Position numbers and translations under genes: made by a program. Below are positions 47,920-59,863 of a stretch of DNA of 64,000 bases, piece after piece; positions within the stretch are counted from its first letter, which is position 1, and each line of letters starts with the position of its first letter. Under the pieces are notes generated by a model that was not told the origin of the DNA, did not search any database, and was given only the letters and a program-made list of their open reading frames with translations. This stretch comes from Mesorhabditis belari (taxonomy: Eukaryota > Nematoda > Chromadorea > Rhabditida > Rhabditidae), in contig CAUEEP010000758.1 of NCBI GenBank assembly GCA_958450365.1, positions 1,200,565 to 1,264,564 of the forward strand, read 5' to 3'.

Positions 47920-48188
47920 GAAATAGCGCCTACATTCCCACACAATAACATGGCGTAAACTACGTGATTATAGAAATTTTCGAATCTGGCAGTTCTTGTC
48001 CTATTGGTTAGGCGAAAACGCAGTAAGGATCGATTTTTAAAAGGTCTAAAGTCAGCGTGACATTTTACTCCCACTGATTTTTGTATGCTTTTAACGATGT
48101 TGTAAGTAACGTCCGTCGAATAATATTTTTTCATTTCAATTTCTACTTGACACTTCTAAATGTGAACTTCATACCTAGTTTATTTTAG

Positions 48189-51100
48189 ATGTCTTCCGAG
48201 GATTATCAACTCAGCCGAGTTATTGATGCGCACAAGGATGACGTGAAAGCGGTGCAATCGACTTCGGAGGGTCTCATTATTAGTGGTGGACACGACCATT
48301 GCTTTCGTTTTTGGGCCAAAAAGTTTGTTTGACAAATTCTTTAATATTTTTCTTTAGGGGAGGAGAATTTTCCGAGGTCAGCAGCTTTCCACAAAAACCG
48401 AGTGTTCATGTCAATTCGTTGGGGTACTTCGAGGGAAATGGAGAATGGCGCTTATTCGCGGGAAGGTTTGATTGAGCGCATAGCACCTATAATTCACAAG
48501 TTTAGAAGAGATGGAACAATCACTGTTTATGGACCAGGGAGCACTGCTGAAAAGCCTCTACACACACTCGTCCTTCATGAACAAAATGGTTTGTTAGATC
48601 TTTTTTTATACTGTAATATCATTTGTTTAGTTGCTTGCCTCTTTGTTGACGAGAAACAAGAACTTGTGATGACGGGCTCCTGGGATAAGACTTGCGTGGT
48701 GTTTTCGATCAAAGAAATGGATAACGAGAGTCCACAAGTAATTGTTTCAGACGTTCAATAGATAGTCCTTAAATGTTTTCAGATTCTACGTCTAGTTGGA
48801 CAGGCACAAATACTCGCGGTTCATTCACTTCCCGAGAAGGACTTGTACTTAACAGCGGGATCCGATAGAGTCATTCGTTTTTGGAAGAAAGATACTGAAA
48901 TTCGGCAATTTACAGGTAAGCTTGCGGTTTCTTGCAAAAAAAAGTACTTTGATTTAGGCCACAAGGATGTTGTGAGGGCTTTATCGGTTCGCTCGAACGA
49001 ACAGTTTATATCTGCATCAAATGATTCTACGATTCGAATTTGGGATATAGAAAGCGGTGCATGTATAGGAAAGATTTCTTCAAACTTTGACTCTTACATC
49101 TACAGGTTTGAGCGTTAAGTCCTCTTGTTTAATTATATGTTTAGTCTCACTTCTCTCGGCGACAAATTAGTCACAACCAGTGAAGGCGGTTACATTGAGA
49201 TTTGGGAGCCTCAAGCGGAAAATAAAGTTGAGTCAAGTTATAGTTGTAGCTATAAATTCTATTTAGTTACTCTTTCAAAATCAACAAATCATCAAGACGC
49301 CGGCTCAGTCAATTTGGGATGCATGTTTTATGTTGAATGGCGATCTTGTTACCGCTGGAAGGTAAAATTCGATCCAAATTCAAGAAACATTAAGTTTAGT
49401 GATGGACGTATTTATGTTTGGACAACGAATGAAAAACGAAAGGCTCCACAAGCGATTATCGAAGCTCTGGATGCTGCGTTAGCTGCTCAAACAGCTAAAG
49501 AAGCTGAAATTGCAGAAAAACAAGTATTTTATGATTTGTCGTCTTTTTAAATTCTTTTTAGGCTGGCGGAAAAGTGGTCATCAAAGTAGCACTAGATGAT
49601 GGAGCACCATCATTGGAGTTGATCTATGAGAAGGGTACCGATCCATCAATTGCCGCCGAGAAGTTTATCAGAGTAAGCGTTAGCCATCTCTAGCCTACAA
49701 ATGTAACTATTTAGGATAACGATCTCCCCATCTCCTATCTTTCCGAAATCACCGAATACATCAAAGCAAACATTCCTGAAGCAAGAGCGGCGGTGGCAGC
49801 AAAGATGAAGCCACAGGAAACTCAGCGAGTTGAAGTCGATGGAGAGGTAATGTGATTTGGCTCGTGTTTACATAGCCCTATTTAGAAATGGGACTACGCT
49901 TTTGATATATCGGTTGACGATGGAAGAAAATTGCGTCTTTGTTATAACACTGGTGAAGACGTCGATTATGCAGCACAGCGATTTGTGGAAAAATACAACT
50001 TGCCAATGAAGTTTTTGGCGCAGGTAGTATTTGAAGATTTATTTTAACAGTAAACAGTTTTTAAGATCTCAACTTTTCTTCGACAACAAATGACTGAAGC
50101 TGGAGCAACAAAAGGATATACAGATCCATACACCGGCGGATCAAGGTAAATTTAAAGAAATATTTCAAATAAATTTTGATTTTATTACTTTAGTTATGTG
50201 CCGGAAAGTCAAACAAACATTGGTGGAAGTGTTGCTGATCCTTTCACTGGCGAAGGGAGGTATGTTGGCTGGTTGCTCGTTGCATTTTAACTAATTCTTT
50301 TCAGATATATTCCTTCATCTTTTGAGCCTACACCTATGGATATATCATCCGGCGATCCTTTGACAAGTGGTGGAAGGTTACGTTATCGTTTTTACACTCA
50401 CGCTCTGTTTTAGATACGTTCCAGGTTCAGCAGACTCAAGTTTCCTGCCCAACTCTTCTCGTGTCGTCGACAAAAAGAAACCGCAAAGTAATTTTTTTCT
50501 TTGTCTTAAAATTGTATGTTCCAGGTGAATACTGTCCTTTGTCAAAATTTTACTTCTTTGGAGTCGAACAATTGAGCCAAAAAGCGAAAGACAAACTGAA
50601 GGAAGTTAATTCAACTCAAGAGATCTTTCAACTTAATGAAACACAGGTATTGATGCTTAAGAAATGTATAATTGTTGGCATTGAAATTCAGATTGGTGCA
50701 TTAGAAGAAATAATGTGCCCAAAGCCTCAAAGCCTTAACGTGGAAATTTTGATTTCCGCAATTGAATTGGGCTTGCAATGGAATATTAAAGTAAGTGATT
50801 TGATGGAATTTGTTTTTAAATTATCTTTAGGATATTTTGCCAATTGTCGACGTTTTTCGAATTGCCCTACTTCACAAGGAATTAAACCAAGTCTTTTGTG
50901 ATTTGAAGGTTTGATCAATCTTACTTTTCTAAAAATCTTGTTCAAGGGCCGTGGAGCGGATAGTCATCAACGATTGACGTCACTTATTGTTTCGGAACCA
51001 TCAGATGCAGTGTGCGCAGTGCTTTGTCGTGCTATTTCGAATGCTTTTGCGCATAGTGAGTTTGTTTTAAAATGTGTAATGAATTTGCCTCTAAGGTTGG

Positions 51101-51637
51101 GGACAGGAAATGTTAATGAAAAATGTCGAATTTACGACCACTGTGATTGCACAACAAGTTCTACACACCAAGCCGGTTGTTCAGGTTGGAAACGTCTAAA
51201 AAGAAAAACTATGATTTATTCAGTTGGCTGCTTCAACAGCGTTGGCTAATTGGGCTTACTTATTGCTTCAACGATCGGAGAAAGTCGCCGAATTAGGACC
51301 CCGGGAGGATTTGATTCGCGTTATTATTAAGGTTTGAGTTAGAAACGATAAAGCCTCAAAAAATAATTTAAGGTTTTTGAAAACGAAATTTCATTTGGCG
51401 GAAAATCAGAATTAGCGCTGGTTCGATTGATGCAAGCAATTGCTACGTTGATGTGGGGTGATGCTGCTGTGATCAAAGTATGTTATGAGTAACGTTGTTT
51501 ACAATTAATCTTTTTAGTTGGCAAAGCAAAGAAATATCGACAACATTGTGAATCGGATTAAAGATGGAGTTGTGGAGGAGTCAAGCAAAGCACTCGCGAG
51601 AGATATCATTGAAATGCTGAACGCCGTTACACTTTAA
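48189..51637 (+). CDS. ufd-3: PLAA / UFD-3 / Doa1-type ubiquitin-binding WD40 protein
   Basis: Cofactor of the AAA ATPase Cdc48/p97 in ubiquitin handling. The ATG at 48189 directly follows TTTATTTTAG. N-terminal WD40 propeller: YQLSRVIDAHKDDVKAVQST, SEGLIISGGHDHCFRFWAKK, ELVMTGSWDKTCVVFSIKEM, YLTAGSDRVIRFWKKDTEIR, FISASNDSTIRIWDIESGAC, KLVTTSEGGYIEIWEPQ. Then the PFU ubiquitin-binding region (PTxIDPAAEKFI-like: GTDPSIAAEKFIR; NDLPISYLSEITEYIKANIP; AQRFVEKYNLPMKFLAQ). Repeats of the form YTDPYTGGSRY, PESQTNIGGS and VADPFTGEGRY follow. The C-terminal PUL armadillo-like domain binds p97 (EEIMCPKPQSLNVEILISAI, through to IVNRIKDGVVEESSKALARD) and ends NAVTL-stop. About 20 short introns. An exact partial copy in inverse orientation lies at 54841-56616. 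Confidence 0.92.
48610..50385 (+). repeat. left arm of PLAA inverted repeat (1,776 bp)
   Basis: Matches 54841-56616 in reverse complement with equal length. Every stretch I compared, introns included, was identical. The spacer is 4,455 bp. Confidence 0.95.
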
Positions 51638-52013
51638 AGTTTCTCTTATTCGTTTTTTTTTTAAAATGTTTGCCTTTTTAGATTTTTCGGTAAGCTTTGG
51701 AGATATTTTTTGTTTCTAGTATTATTTAATCCGTTTTTTGTTTGCGTGTTTGCTGGTCAGATAAATATTTATTTTCTAAATCAGAAGGCAATAAAAATGA
51801 GATCAAGACACTCTGAAGATTTTTGGAAAATTAGAAACTTGTTGGAATTTTTGGTGCCAGGTAAGTCCTTTGCGGAATCGCAATTTTTTATCAAGTATTT
51901 TTTGCAGAATAATCATGGTGTAAAATTAATTTTTCTGTTCCTGCAATCGTGGTATGACCGTATTATTCGGTGTTCGACTGCAATTTCAACAATTTACAAG
52001 GAGATTTTCAACG
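51638..52013. other. spacer between PLAA and FAD synthase
   Basis: 376 bp, same-strand neighbours. The pieces visible do not form a gene. GGAGATTTTCAACG just before the next ATG may be a trans-splice acceptor. Confidence 0.45.
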
Positions 52014-54372
52014 ATGAGTGCACACACAATTGGAGGCATTAAACCCCGATCAACGGCAGCTATTATAGGTTTATAAAAAAAGCTTTATTAATAAATAGTG
52101 ATTCAAGTAAGATTATGGAAAACTCGAGCTTTTTTTATGTAATTTGTGTCTACTCAACAAGTCTGGTCTCAATAGTGAACATTTTCTTTTAGTTATTGGT
52201 GACGAGATTTTGAAGGGATCAACTCTGGATACAAATTCGCATTTTCTATGCAAGCGATTGCACAAATTGGGAGTTGTCGTCAGAAAAGTTCGTCTTTGTT
52301 TAACAAAAACAACTTCTTAACTTTTAGATACATGTGATCGGTGATGAAGTGAATTCGATTTCCAACGAAATTAAAGAACTGCACACAAAGGTTAGTTTGG
52401 TTACATACCTATGTGTTGTAATCATTTAGTTTTAGGTTGATTTTCTCTTCACTACTGGTGGAATTGGACCGACACATGATGATAAAACATTCTTGGGTGA
52501 GCTTTGCAATTTTGAAGGGTTAAAAAATTGAATTTAGGTTTGGCGAAAGCTTTTGAAGATGAATTGGTGTTTAACGAAGAGATTGCGTCGGCCGTGAGCT
52601 CACTTTCGAAGAAAACCGAGCCAAATAAAGGATTCATTCAAAAGCTGTCAACTGTAAGTACAATTACGGAAACATGCCACTAAATTTTGTCTAGATTCCC
52701 CGATCAGCCACTCTTCGTTGGGGTCGTGAGAAAGGAACAGGAGAACGGGGGAAATATCCGATTGTTCAGGTAAGGTTGAAATCTTTGCACAAATGGTAAG
52801 TTTTAGGTGAAAAACATTGTCGCTTTTCCTGGGGTTCCGCGATTTTGCGAGCTGGCTTTCGACAATATTGAGGTGGGACTTTGAAAAATTTCAATGACCT
52901 CTAATTTCAGGAAGAACTCTTCCCATCCACCGAGTTTCGTCCGATATTCAGGGAGACAATTTACGCGAATAAATCTGAATTCGAATTTTCAGATGAACTA
53001 ACAAAGGTGAAATTGCTTTGACTTTAGTATTTATTTGTAAGTTGTCTTACAGACTGCCGATAATTTCGAAGGACGAGTGGAAATTGGAAGTTATCCCGAT
53101 TTTAATAACAAGTTTGTTACTTAAAAAGTGTTTAAATTGCTTGTTTAGTTATTATAAAACGAAGTTGATCGTGGAAAGTGAAAACGAAGAAGACGGGGCA
53201 AAAGCGGTGGAAGAACTGAAGAAAATTATCGCAGGTTTGAAAATCACATAGATCTTATTGTGTTTCTTTAGAAAATCTCGTCTACTACGATGCAAAGCCT
53301 TGGCTGAATACCGTACAGAAATGGAATGCTTTTCGGTAATTGGAAAAGTTTAAAGTCATTATGTTTGGTTTAGTGAACGCAAGCTCGTATCAAATCCAAA
53401 TTTTGTCAAAAGTCTTGACGGAGCAATGGCATGCATTGATGGCATTTTGGATGAGTACAGGTATTTAGTCAAAAATTGTCTTTTAAAATATTTTTTCAGT
53501 TTAAATCAAATAGCTCTTTCGTTTAATGGCGGTAAAGATTGCACAGTTCTTCTCCATATGTTGCGAGTTGCCATCGACAAGTTCGTTTTGACCGAAAATC
53601 AATAATTGTACGTTTTAGAAGATACGGACCAGGGCAAAAAATTGCTGGATTTCACATTGTTTGCGACGATCAATTCCCCGAGCTAACGCAATTTATCATT
53701 GATGCCGCAAAAATGTTCGTTTTCATGTATTTCTTGTAATTGCACCTTTCAGGTATAACATTGTTGTTATGGAATTACCGGGACCTCTCATAATTGGAGT
53801 GAGCTCATTGAAAGAACAACGGCCACAAATTGTGCCCGTTTTGATGGGAAGTCGTGCAAGTGATCCGAATGGAAAATATATGAAGTAAGTGGGTAAAAGA
53901 TTGTTAAAATTGAAATGAAGCACAGATTCTGAATCCTGTTTTAGATCTAAAGTTGAGTGGACTGATTCGGATTGGCCTCGAGTACTTCGTGTGTGCCCGA
54001 TTCTTCCGTGGAGCTATCAAGATGTTTGGATGATGTTGAGAGGTCTTTGTGTTCACTATTGTCAACTGTACGACCAGGTTGGGTTTGAATTTGGGCCTGA
54101 GATAAATTGTATCAGCAATTAAGAGAATTTACGGTGTTTTGTGAGTCCGTACAAAGTTCAGTTTCATATTTTAGGGTTACACATCATTAGGCGGTCGAGA
54201 GACAACAGTTCCAAATGAGATGTTGCGAATAGAAAGTAGCGGAAACATAAGGTAGTGTTGAAAGTGTTTGGACTAAAAATGCTAATGTTACCTGATAATG
54301 CATTTTAGATACTGCCCAGCTTATACACTCAACGATGGGAATGAAGAAAGGAAAGGACGCAAAAATAAATAA
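52014..54372 (+). CDS. FLAD1: FAD synthase (MoaB/MogA-like domain plus PAPS-reductase-type domain)
   Basis: Adenylates FMN to FAD. The N-terminal molybdopterin-binding-like domain reads [80 protein letters not shown]. The middle continues [15 protein letters not shown] and [20 protein letters not shown]. The C-terminal catalytic domain has the PP-loop-like [80 protein letters not shown] and the ending [20 protein letters not shown], closing KGRKNK-stop. This two-domain order is that of animal FLAD1. Start at 52014, stop at 54372. Its 376-bp distance from PLAA allows, but does not prove, co-transcription. Confidence 0.93.
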
Positions 54373-54840
54373 AGGCTGCTAACAAATCAACCTATTTTAT
54401 CTGTGATAGTAGTTAAGTTTGTGATCTTAAATTTTTAGCCCTAAATTGCTTTGTATTTGTGATTTTGAACTAGTTTAATGCTATTTAAGTATCTACTTAT
54501 TATTTTAGTTTGTTTGTGGAGAATAAATTTCTATTTGTAAACTTCTTGTTAGATTCTCTAAAGCATTCGGTTGGATTACTGTAGGACTGTTGTTTGCAAA
54601 ACTTAATAAAGCCACAAATGAATATTGATAGGTCTTTACATTTGAAAATGTTAACAACTTTCTAGTATCTAAAACTTTTGAACTGATCAAAATCGAATGG
54701 ATGAAGAAAAAGTTATATGCAAAACAACCAAAGTAATTCGAAATGGAATATATTTGTCGAAAGATGATAAGATTTTGATACAAGATCTCTAGATACAGTG
54801 CTGGAAAAAAAGTATTGATCGCCCTGTATTACTTTGGTTG
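54373..54840. other. intergenic between FAD synthase and the inverted PLAA copy
   Basis: AT-rich, no gene seen. TACAGTGCTGGAAAAAAAGTATTGATCGCC at 54795-54824 is the start of unique sequence flanking the inverted arm. Confidence 0.4.
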
Positions 54841-56616
54841 TAACGTAACCTTCCACCACTTGTCAAAGGATCGCCGGATGATATATCCATAGGTGTAGGC
54901 TCAAAAGATGAAGGAATATATCTGAAAAGAATTAGTTAAAATGCAACGAGCAACCAGCCAACATACCTCCCTTCGCCAGTGAAAGGATCAGCAACACTTC
55001 CACCAATGTTTGTTTGACTTTCCGGCACATAACTAAAGTAATAAAATCAAAATTTATTTGAAATATTTCTTTAAATTTACCTTGATCCGCCGGTGTATGG
55101 ATCTGTATATCCTTTTGTTGCTCCAGCTTCAGTCATTTGTTGTCGAAGAAAAGTTGAGATCTTAAAAACTGTTTACTGTTAAAATAAATCTTCAAATACT
55201 ACCTGCGCCAAAAACTTCATTGGCAAGTTGTATTTTTCCACAAATCGCTGTGCTGCATAATCGACGTCTTCACCAGTGTTATAACAAAGACGCAATTTTC
55301 TTCCATCGTCAACCGATATATCAAAAGCGTAGTCCCATTTCTAAATAGGGCTATGTAAACACGAGCCAAATCACATTACCTCTCCATCGACTTCAACTCG
55401 CTGAGTTTCCTGTGGCTTCATCTTTGCTGCCACCGCCGCTCTTGCTTCAGGAATGTTTGCTTTGATGTATTCGGTGATTTCGGAAAGATAGGAGATGGGG
55501 AGATCGTTATCCTAAATAGTTACATTTGTAGGCTAGAGATGGCTAACGCTTACTCTGATAAACTTCTCGGCGGCAATTGATGGATCGGTACCCTTCTCAT
55601 AGATCAACTCCAATGATGGTGCTCCATCATCTAGTGCTACTTTGATGACCACTTTTCCGCCAGCCTAAAAAGAATTTAAAAAGACGACAAATCATAAAAT
55701 ACTTGTTTTTCTGCAATTTCAGCTTCTTTAGCTGTTTGAGCAGCTAACGCAGCATCCAGAGCTTCGATAATCGCTTGTGGAGCCTTTCGTTTTTCATTCG
55801 TTGTCCAAACATAAATACGTCCATCACTAAACTTAATGTTTCTTGAATTTGGATCGAATTTTACCTTCCAGCGGTAACAAGATCGCCATTCAACATAAAA
55901 CATGCATCCCAAATTGACTGAGCCGGCGTCTTGATGATTTGTTGATTTTGAAAGAGTAACTAAATAGAATTTATAGCTACAACTATAACTTGACTCAACT
56001 TTATTTTCCGCTTGAGGCTCCCAAATCTCAATGTAACCGCCTTCACTGGTTGTGACTAATTTGTCGCCGAGAGAAGTGAGACTAAACATATAATTAAACA
56101 AGAGGACTTAACGCTCAAACCTGTAGATGTAAGAGTCAAAGTTTGAAGAAATCTTTCCTATACATGCACCGCTTTCTATATCCCAAATTCGAATCGTAGA
56201 ATCATTTGATGCAGATATAAACTGTTCGTTCGAGCGAACCGATAAAGCCCTCACAACATCCTTGTGGCCTAAATCAAAGTACTTTTTTTTGCAAGAAACC
56301 GCAAGCTTACCTGTAAATTGCCGAATTTCAGTATCTTTCTTCCAAAAACGAATGACTCTATCGGATCCCGCTGTTAAGTACAAGTCCTTCTCGGGAAGTG
56401 AATGAACCGCGAGTATTTGTGCCTGTCCAACTAGACGTAGAATCTGAAAACATTTAAGGACTATCTATTGAACGTCTGAAACAATTACTTGTGGACTCTC
56501 GTTATCCATTTCTTTGATCGAAAACACCACGCAAGTCTTATCCCAGGAGCCCGTCATCACAAGTTCTTGTTTCTCGTCAACAAAGAGGCAAGCAACTAAA
56601 CAAATGATATTACAGT
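54841..56616 (-). pseudogene. partial inverted copy of PLAA/ufd-3
   Basis: Reverse-complement copy of 48610-50385. It holds the exons from LFVDEKQELVMTGSWDK through the remaining WD40 blades and the PFU region to DISSGDPLTSGGR, all still open and spliceable. The first WD exons and the whole C-terminal PUL domain are missing. At 56616 it joins the promoter and first codons of the small unknown gene (MAETKTELSESDRILQFTLK); reading from that ATG meets a stop 7 codons past the join. No decay was seen, so the event is recent or an assembly artefact. Confidence 0.9.
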
Positions 56617-57068
56617 GGTCGCCTTCTCGTCCTTGAGCGTAAATTGAAGAATTCGGTCTGATTCAGACAATTCCGTCTTCGTTTCTGCCATTTTCGTTCT
56701 AAATAAGGAATTAATGATCGTGAAACAAGATTTGAAAAAAGGCTAAATTCGTAGCTATAACGAGCAACTACTCGTTACTTTCTGGATATAACGAGTGATC
56801 ACTCGTTATTTCAAAGATTAACGAAAAGATTCAAAGAATAGAAGAATAGAAGAAATTAACGGATTCACAAAAGCGGGTTAGGCTACTTTGCGCCATTTTT
56901 TTGGTGCAACTGGGTCGTTTGTGCAGCTCGCCATAGCTTTCTTCTAAGTGGGCTAAGTGCGCCATAGCTTTCTTCTTTATGATTTTGGTTTCATTTTGTA
57001 GATAGTTCCAATAAGTGCAACAAAATAAAACCAAAATCATAAAGATTGGCCCACTTAGAAGAAAGTTA
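56617..57068. repeat. direct copy of 60228-60673
   Basis: Shares the first codons and upstream region of the small gene (ATTTTCGTTCTAAATAAGGA...), an ACTCGTTA-rich stretch (56755-56815) and a copy of the GGGGTAG palindrome. Differences are few. It joins the PLAA copy on one side and a GBA2 fragment on the other. Confidence 0.9.
56875..57068. mobile_element. GGGGTAG-family palindromic element, copy lacking its right end
   Basis: Begins GGGTTAGGCTACTTTGCGCC and contains TTATGATTTTGGTTTCATTT...AAAACCAAAATCATAAAGAT as a foldback. It matches 60487-60673 and breaks off at TTATGGC, where GBA2 sequence starts. It is longer than the 60-kb copy by a partial repeat of GTGCGCCATAGCTTTCTTCT. Confidence 0.75.
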
Positions 57069-57079
57069 TGGCTAGTTTA

Positions 57080-58122
57080 TCTTTTCTTTACAGCTGATCA
57101 AGTCGAACACAGCGCCGAGAAAGAGATTCGCTTTCACATGGAAGGAGACAAAGCACCACTCAAATCGAGAGCCCGCGTACCACATGATTTAGGAAATCCA
57201 GGTATCAGAAGTTTTTTAGCTGATTATGTAATCCATTTTTCCAGCGCAAGATCCCTGGTTGTTGACGAACGCCTATGTGATGCACGACACTGGAAAATGG
57301 AAAGATTTCAACTTGAAATTTGTGCTCACTTCATGGCGTGACTATGTGATTCTGACAAAGAAGAATCGCAAATTTTTAGATCATGTCTACCCGGCTGTTA
57401 AGGTAAATTTTGGTGCGGAGGATTTTTTAAAATTTCTACTTTAGTTGCTGATCAATGATGCGCTTGATTGTTGGGATCAAGACCGTGATGGTTAGTGACC
57501 TTCCATTTTCTGATTTTTTATGGGAAATTTAGGAATGATCGAGAACTTCGGGAAAGCCGATCAAATATATGATGCATGGCAGATGGAGGGCGTCAGGTGG
57601 GAAAATAGTGTTTTACTTAAACTGAGAGTTGTTAGTGTTTATTGTGAATCGCTTTGGTTGGGCGCTTTGAGGGTGGCGGAGGCGATGGCTGAAGAATGTG
57701 GCGATATTGAAAGCTCGATTCGATACCATCAAACACTTGTCAAAGCTAAGCAGGTATATGAGTGGAGCGGCAACAATGCGTAGTTAATCGGATTTTAGGT
57801 GTTTATCGACAAGTTTGGAACGGAGCCTATTTCAACTTTTGCGAGCGCTCAAGGAGTCGTGATTCGGTAATGATCAATTGTGCGGGATCTGGTTTTTACA
57901 AAGTTGCTCACCGGAAATGGCTGCTGAGGTGAGTGGATTTAAAAGCTTTAACCAAGTTTTTTGTTGACGTGAATTTTATTTAGTTGGTTCCTACTGAGAA
58001 AGTGTCGAAAGCTTTGGCGACGATCTACGAGTTGAACGTGTGCAAATTTGGTGATGGGAAGATGGGCGCCGTGAATGGAATGAGACCCGATGGGACTTTG
58101 GATCGAGCGTACATACAGGTGT
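57080..58122 (+). pseudogene. GBA2-type glucosylceramidase, C-terminal fragment
   Basis: Exons encode part of the GH116 catalytic domain of non-lysosomal glucosylceramidase: [40 protein letters not shown] (from joining exons); [139 protein letters not shown]. The catalytic acid/base Asp context (D-x-D-G-x-I-E-N-x-G-x-A-D-Q) is present. Between DSVM and DQLCG the frame changes, and exons beyond RAYIQ are missing, so it cannot make a complete enzyme. The N-terminal exons lie 3 kb downstream (61167-62400). Confidence 0.88.
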
Positions 58123-58855
58123 GATTTGTTTTTATCATTGTACAGCATGCCTTGTTACCATATTACCATGATGTATGGTCGAACAAAAAACCATCTCTAT
58201 CAAATGAAATCAGAAATACCAAATTTGATTAAATTTGCATTTCATCTCAGAAATTAAAATATGTATATTCGAATTAACATTGATCACAAAAAAAATTCAC
58301 AAAAGAAAGTGAAAGCTTCATTCTTCAAAAAGAATCTCATTTCGTCGTTTCTGGTTAGTTTTATTTTTGATTAGTTTTGAATTTTTGTACTTTCTGTATT
58401 AAATTTACCAAACTTAGTAACACTTAGGTCTTACTAAGTTTTATTCAATTTTTGTTTTCTAAATAACTAATGGAACAAATAATCCACGTGTTTTAGCAAT
58501 GTAAAGGTGTATTAGTTTTCTAAAAGTGCCTTTTGAGAGATTTGGAAAAGCTCTGGTTTTAGGGGTTTTATGTTAGAAGTTAATGGCGCCGATTTGAACA
58601 TTTTCATCGACAGAAACCTATTTTCATGTCAATAAGAAAATTATATAGCATCGAAACTTCGATAAGTAGACAAATTCGCATCTCGATTCGTCTAATTGCT
58701 TTCGAATCGGTTTCAAGAATTTTCTAAACTATAAACAACTTTGATTTGAGGAAAATTCTAATTATATTGGTGCTTTAGTTATTTAGAAAACACAAATTGA
58801 ATAAGCATTAGCAAAACTCAGTGTTCAACCTAATAATTTAACCTGATAATTTTAG
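58123..58855. other. AT-rich spacer
   Basis: No supported gene. The expected last exons of GBA2 were looked for here and are not present. Confidence 0.5.
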
Positions 58856-59259
58856 ATGTTTCCTCAATTTGAAATTTCCCTCACGGACGAACAGGCCACC
58901 TACTTGACGGTCGACAGAACTGAGATCATAATCGATTACGACAATCAAAGATTTGCCTTCAAGCACAATGCTAATGGTCATCACTACCAACAAACTGTGC
59001 AACGAAAGAAACGAATTGTTACTATCCCTGGCCTCCGCCTCAAGGTAAAGATTTTTTTATAAATAAAAAAAGCACTAGGGAAATTTTGTTGTGAAACCTC
59101 AATCCCACGCCATCCTGGTTAAAATTTCTAACTTTTGTCATTTAGTTTCAAGGTCGTGAGGTCGGGACCTTTGATTTGGTGCTAGTTACTAGCAGCGGCT
59201 CCATCGAATTCGAATGCATCAAGGCGCTCCGCAACGGCGCAGGATACACCCCTATTTGA
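58856..59259 (+). CDS. small protein of unknown function, copy A
   Basis: Two exons. Exon 1 (from the ATG just after TTTTAG) reads MFPQFEISLTDEQATYLTVD, RTEIIIDYDNQRFAFKHNAN, GHHYQQTVQRKKRIVTIPGL-RLK. Exon 2 reads FQGREVGTFDLVLVTSSGSI followed by EFECIKALRNGAGYTPI-stop. It looks like a compact beta-strand protein of about 105 residues with no signal peptide. I recognise no family. Copy B lies head-on at 59864-60302; exon 1 is only moderately similar between them while the intron and most of exon 2 are nearly identical. The shorter N-terminus (copy B has MAETKTELSESDRIL) suggests that copy A may have lost its original start. Confidence 0.55.
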
Positions 59260-59390
59260 TGGGAAGCCGTTTTCGAGCCGAGAGCCCCGACAGGACATCT
59301 GAATTTGCTTTCATGGTTAAATAAATGTGCCCTCGAGGCTAAATTAATTTTTTTTGCGGACTTTTTTTTGGTGTCAATAAAATGTTGTAT
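59165..59390 (+). repeat. left arm of inverted repeat in the small gene pair
   Basis: Pairs with about 59737-59965. It includes most of exon 2, the stop and 130 bp of 3' sequence up to CAATAAAATGTTGTAT. Near-identical; the intron upstream is also shared. Confidence 0.8.
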
Positions 59391-59863
59391 ATGCCTTCGA
59401 GATTTGATTCGTCCTGAAATATCCTACTTGCTGTCAAGATCAACAGCACTCCGAGAAAGAGCAGTTGAAAAACTCTCTGTAAACAAAACTTTAATAAGAG
59501 AGTCGGTTAAAGTTATACGTTATAAATTCACACATGGAAACTCGTCGGTACCAGACAATGTGGTACCATCCATCACTCGTTTCACTTGAAATAGTGCCAT
59601 CCAAAATCATTTTAACAAGTGTAATAGGCCAAAAAATAGGGTAGTTTAACTACTATATCACTCAGTGATCACTCGTTATCTTACTGATTTGACCAAATAA
59701 AAATATAAATCAAACCATATACAAAAAGTCAAATACAACATTTTATTGACACCAAAAAAAAGTCCGCAAAAAAAATTAATTTAGCCTCGAGGGCACATTT
59801 ATTTAACCATGAAAGCAAATTCAGATGTCCTGTCGGGGCTCTCGGCTCGAAAACGGCTTCCCA
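59260..59863. other. spacer between the tail-to-tail small genes
   Basis: 3' regions of the two copies form the outer parts of this stretch; the unique middle (59391-59736) carries no supported gene. Confidence 0.45.
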
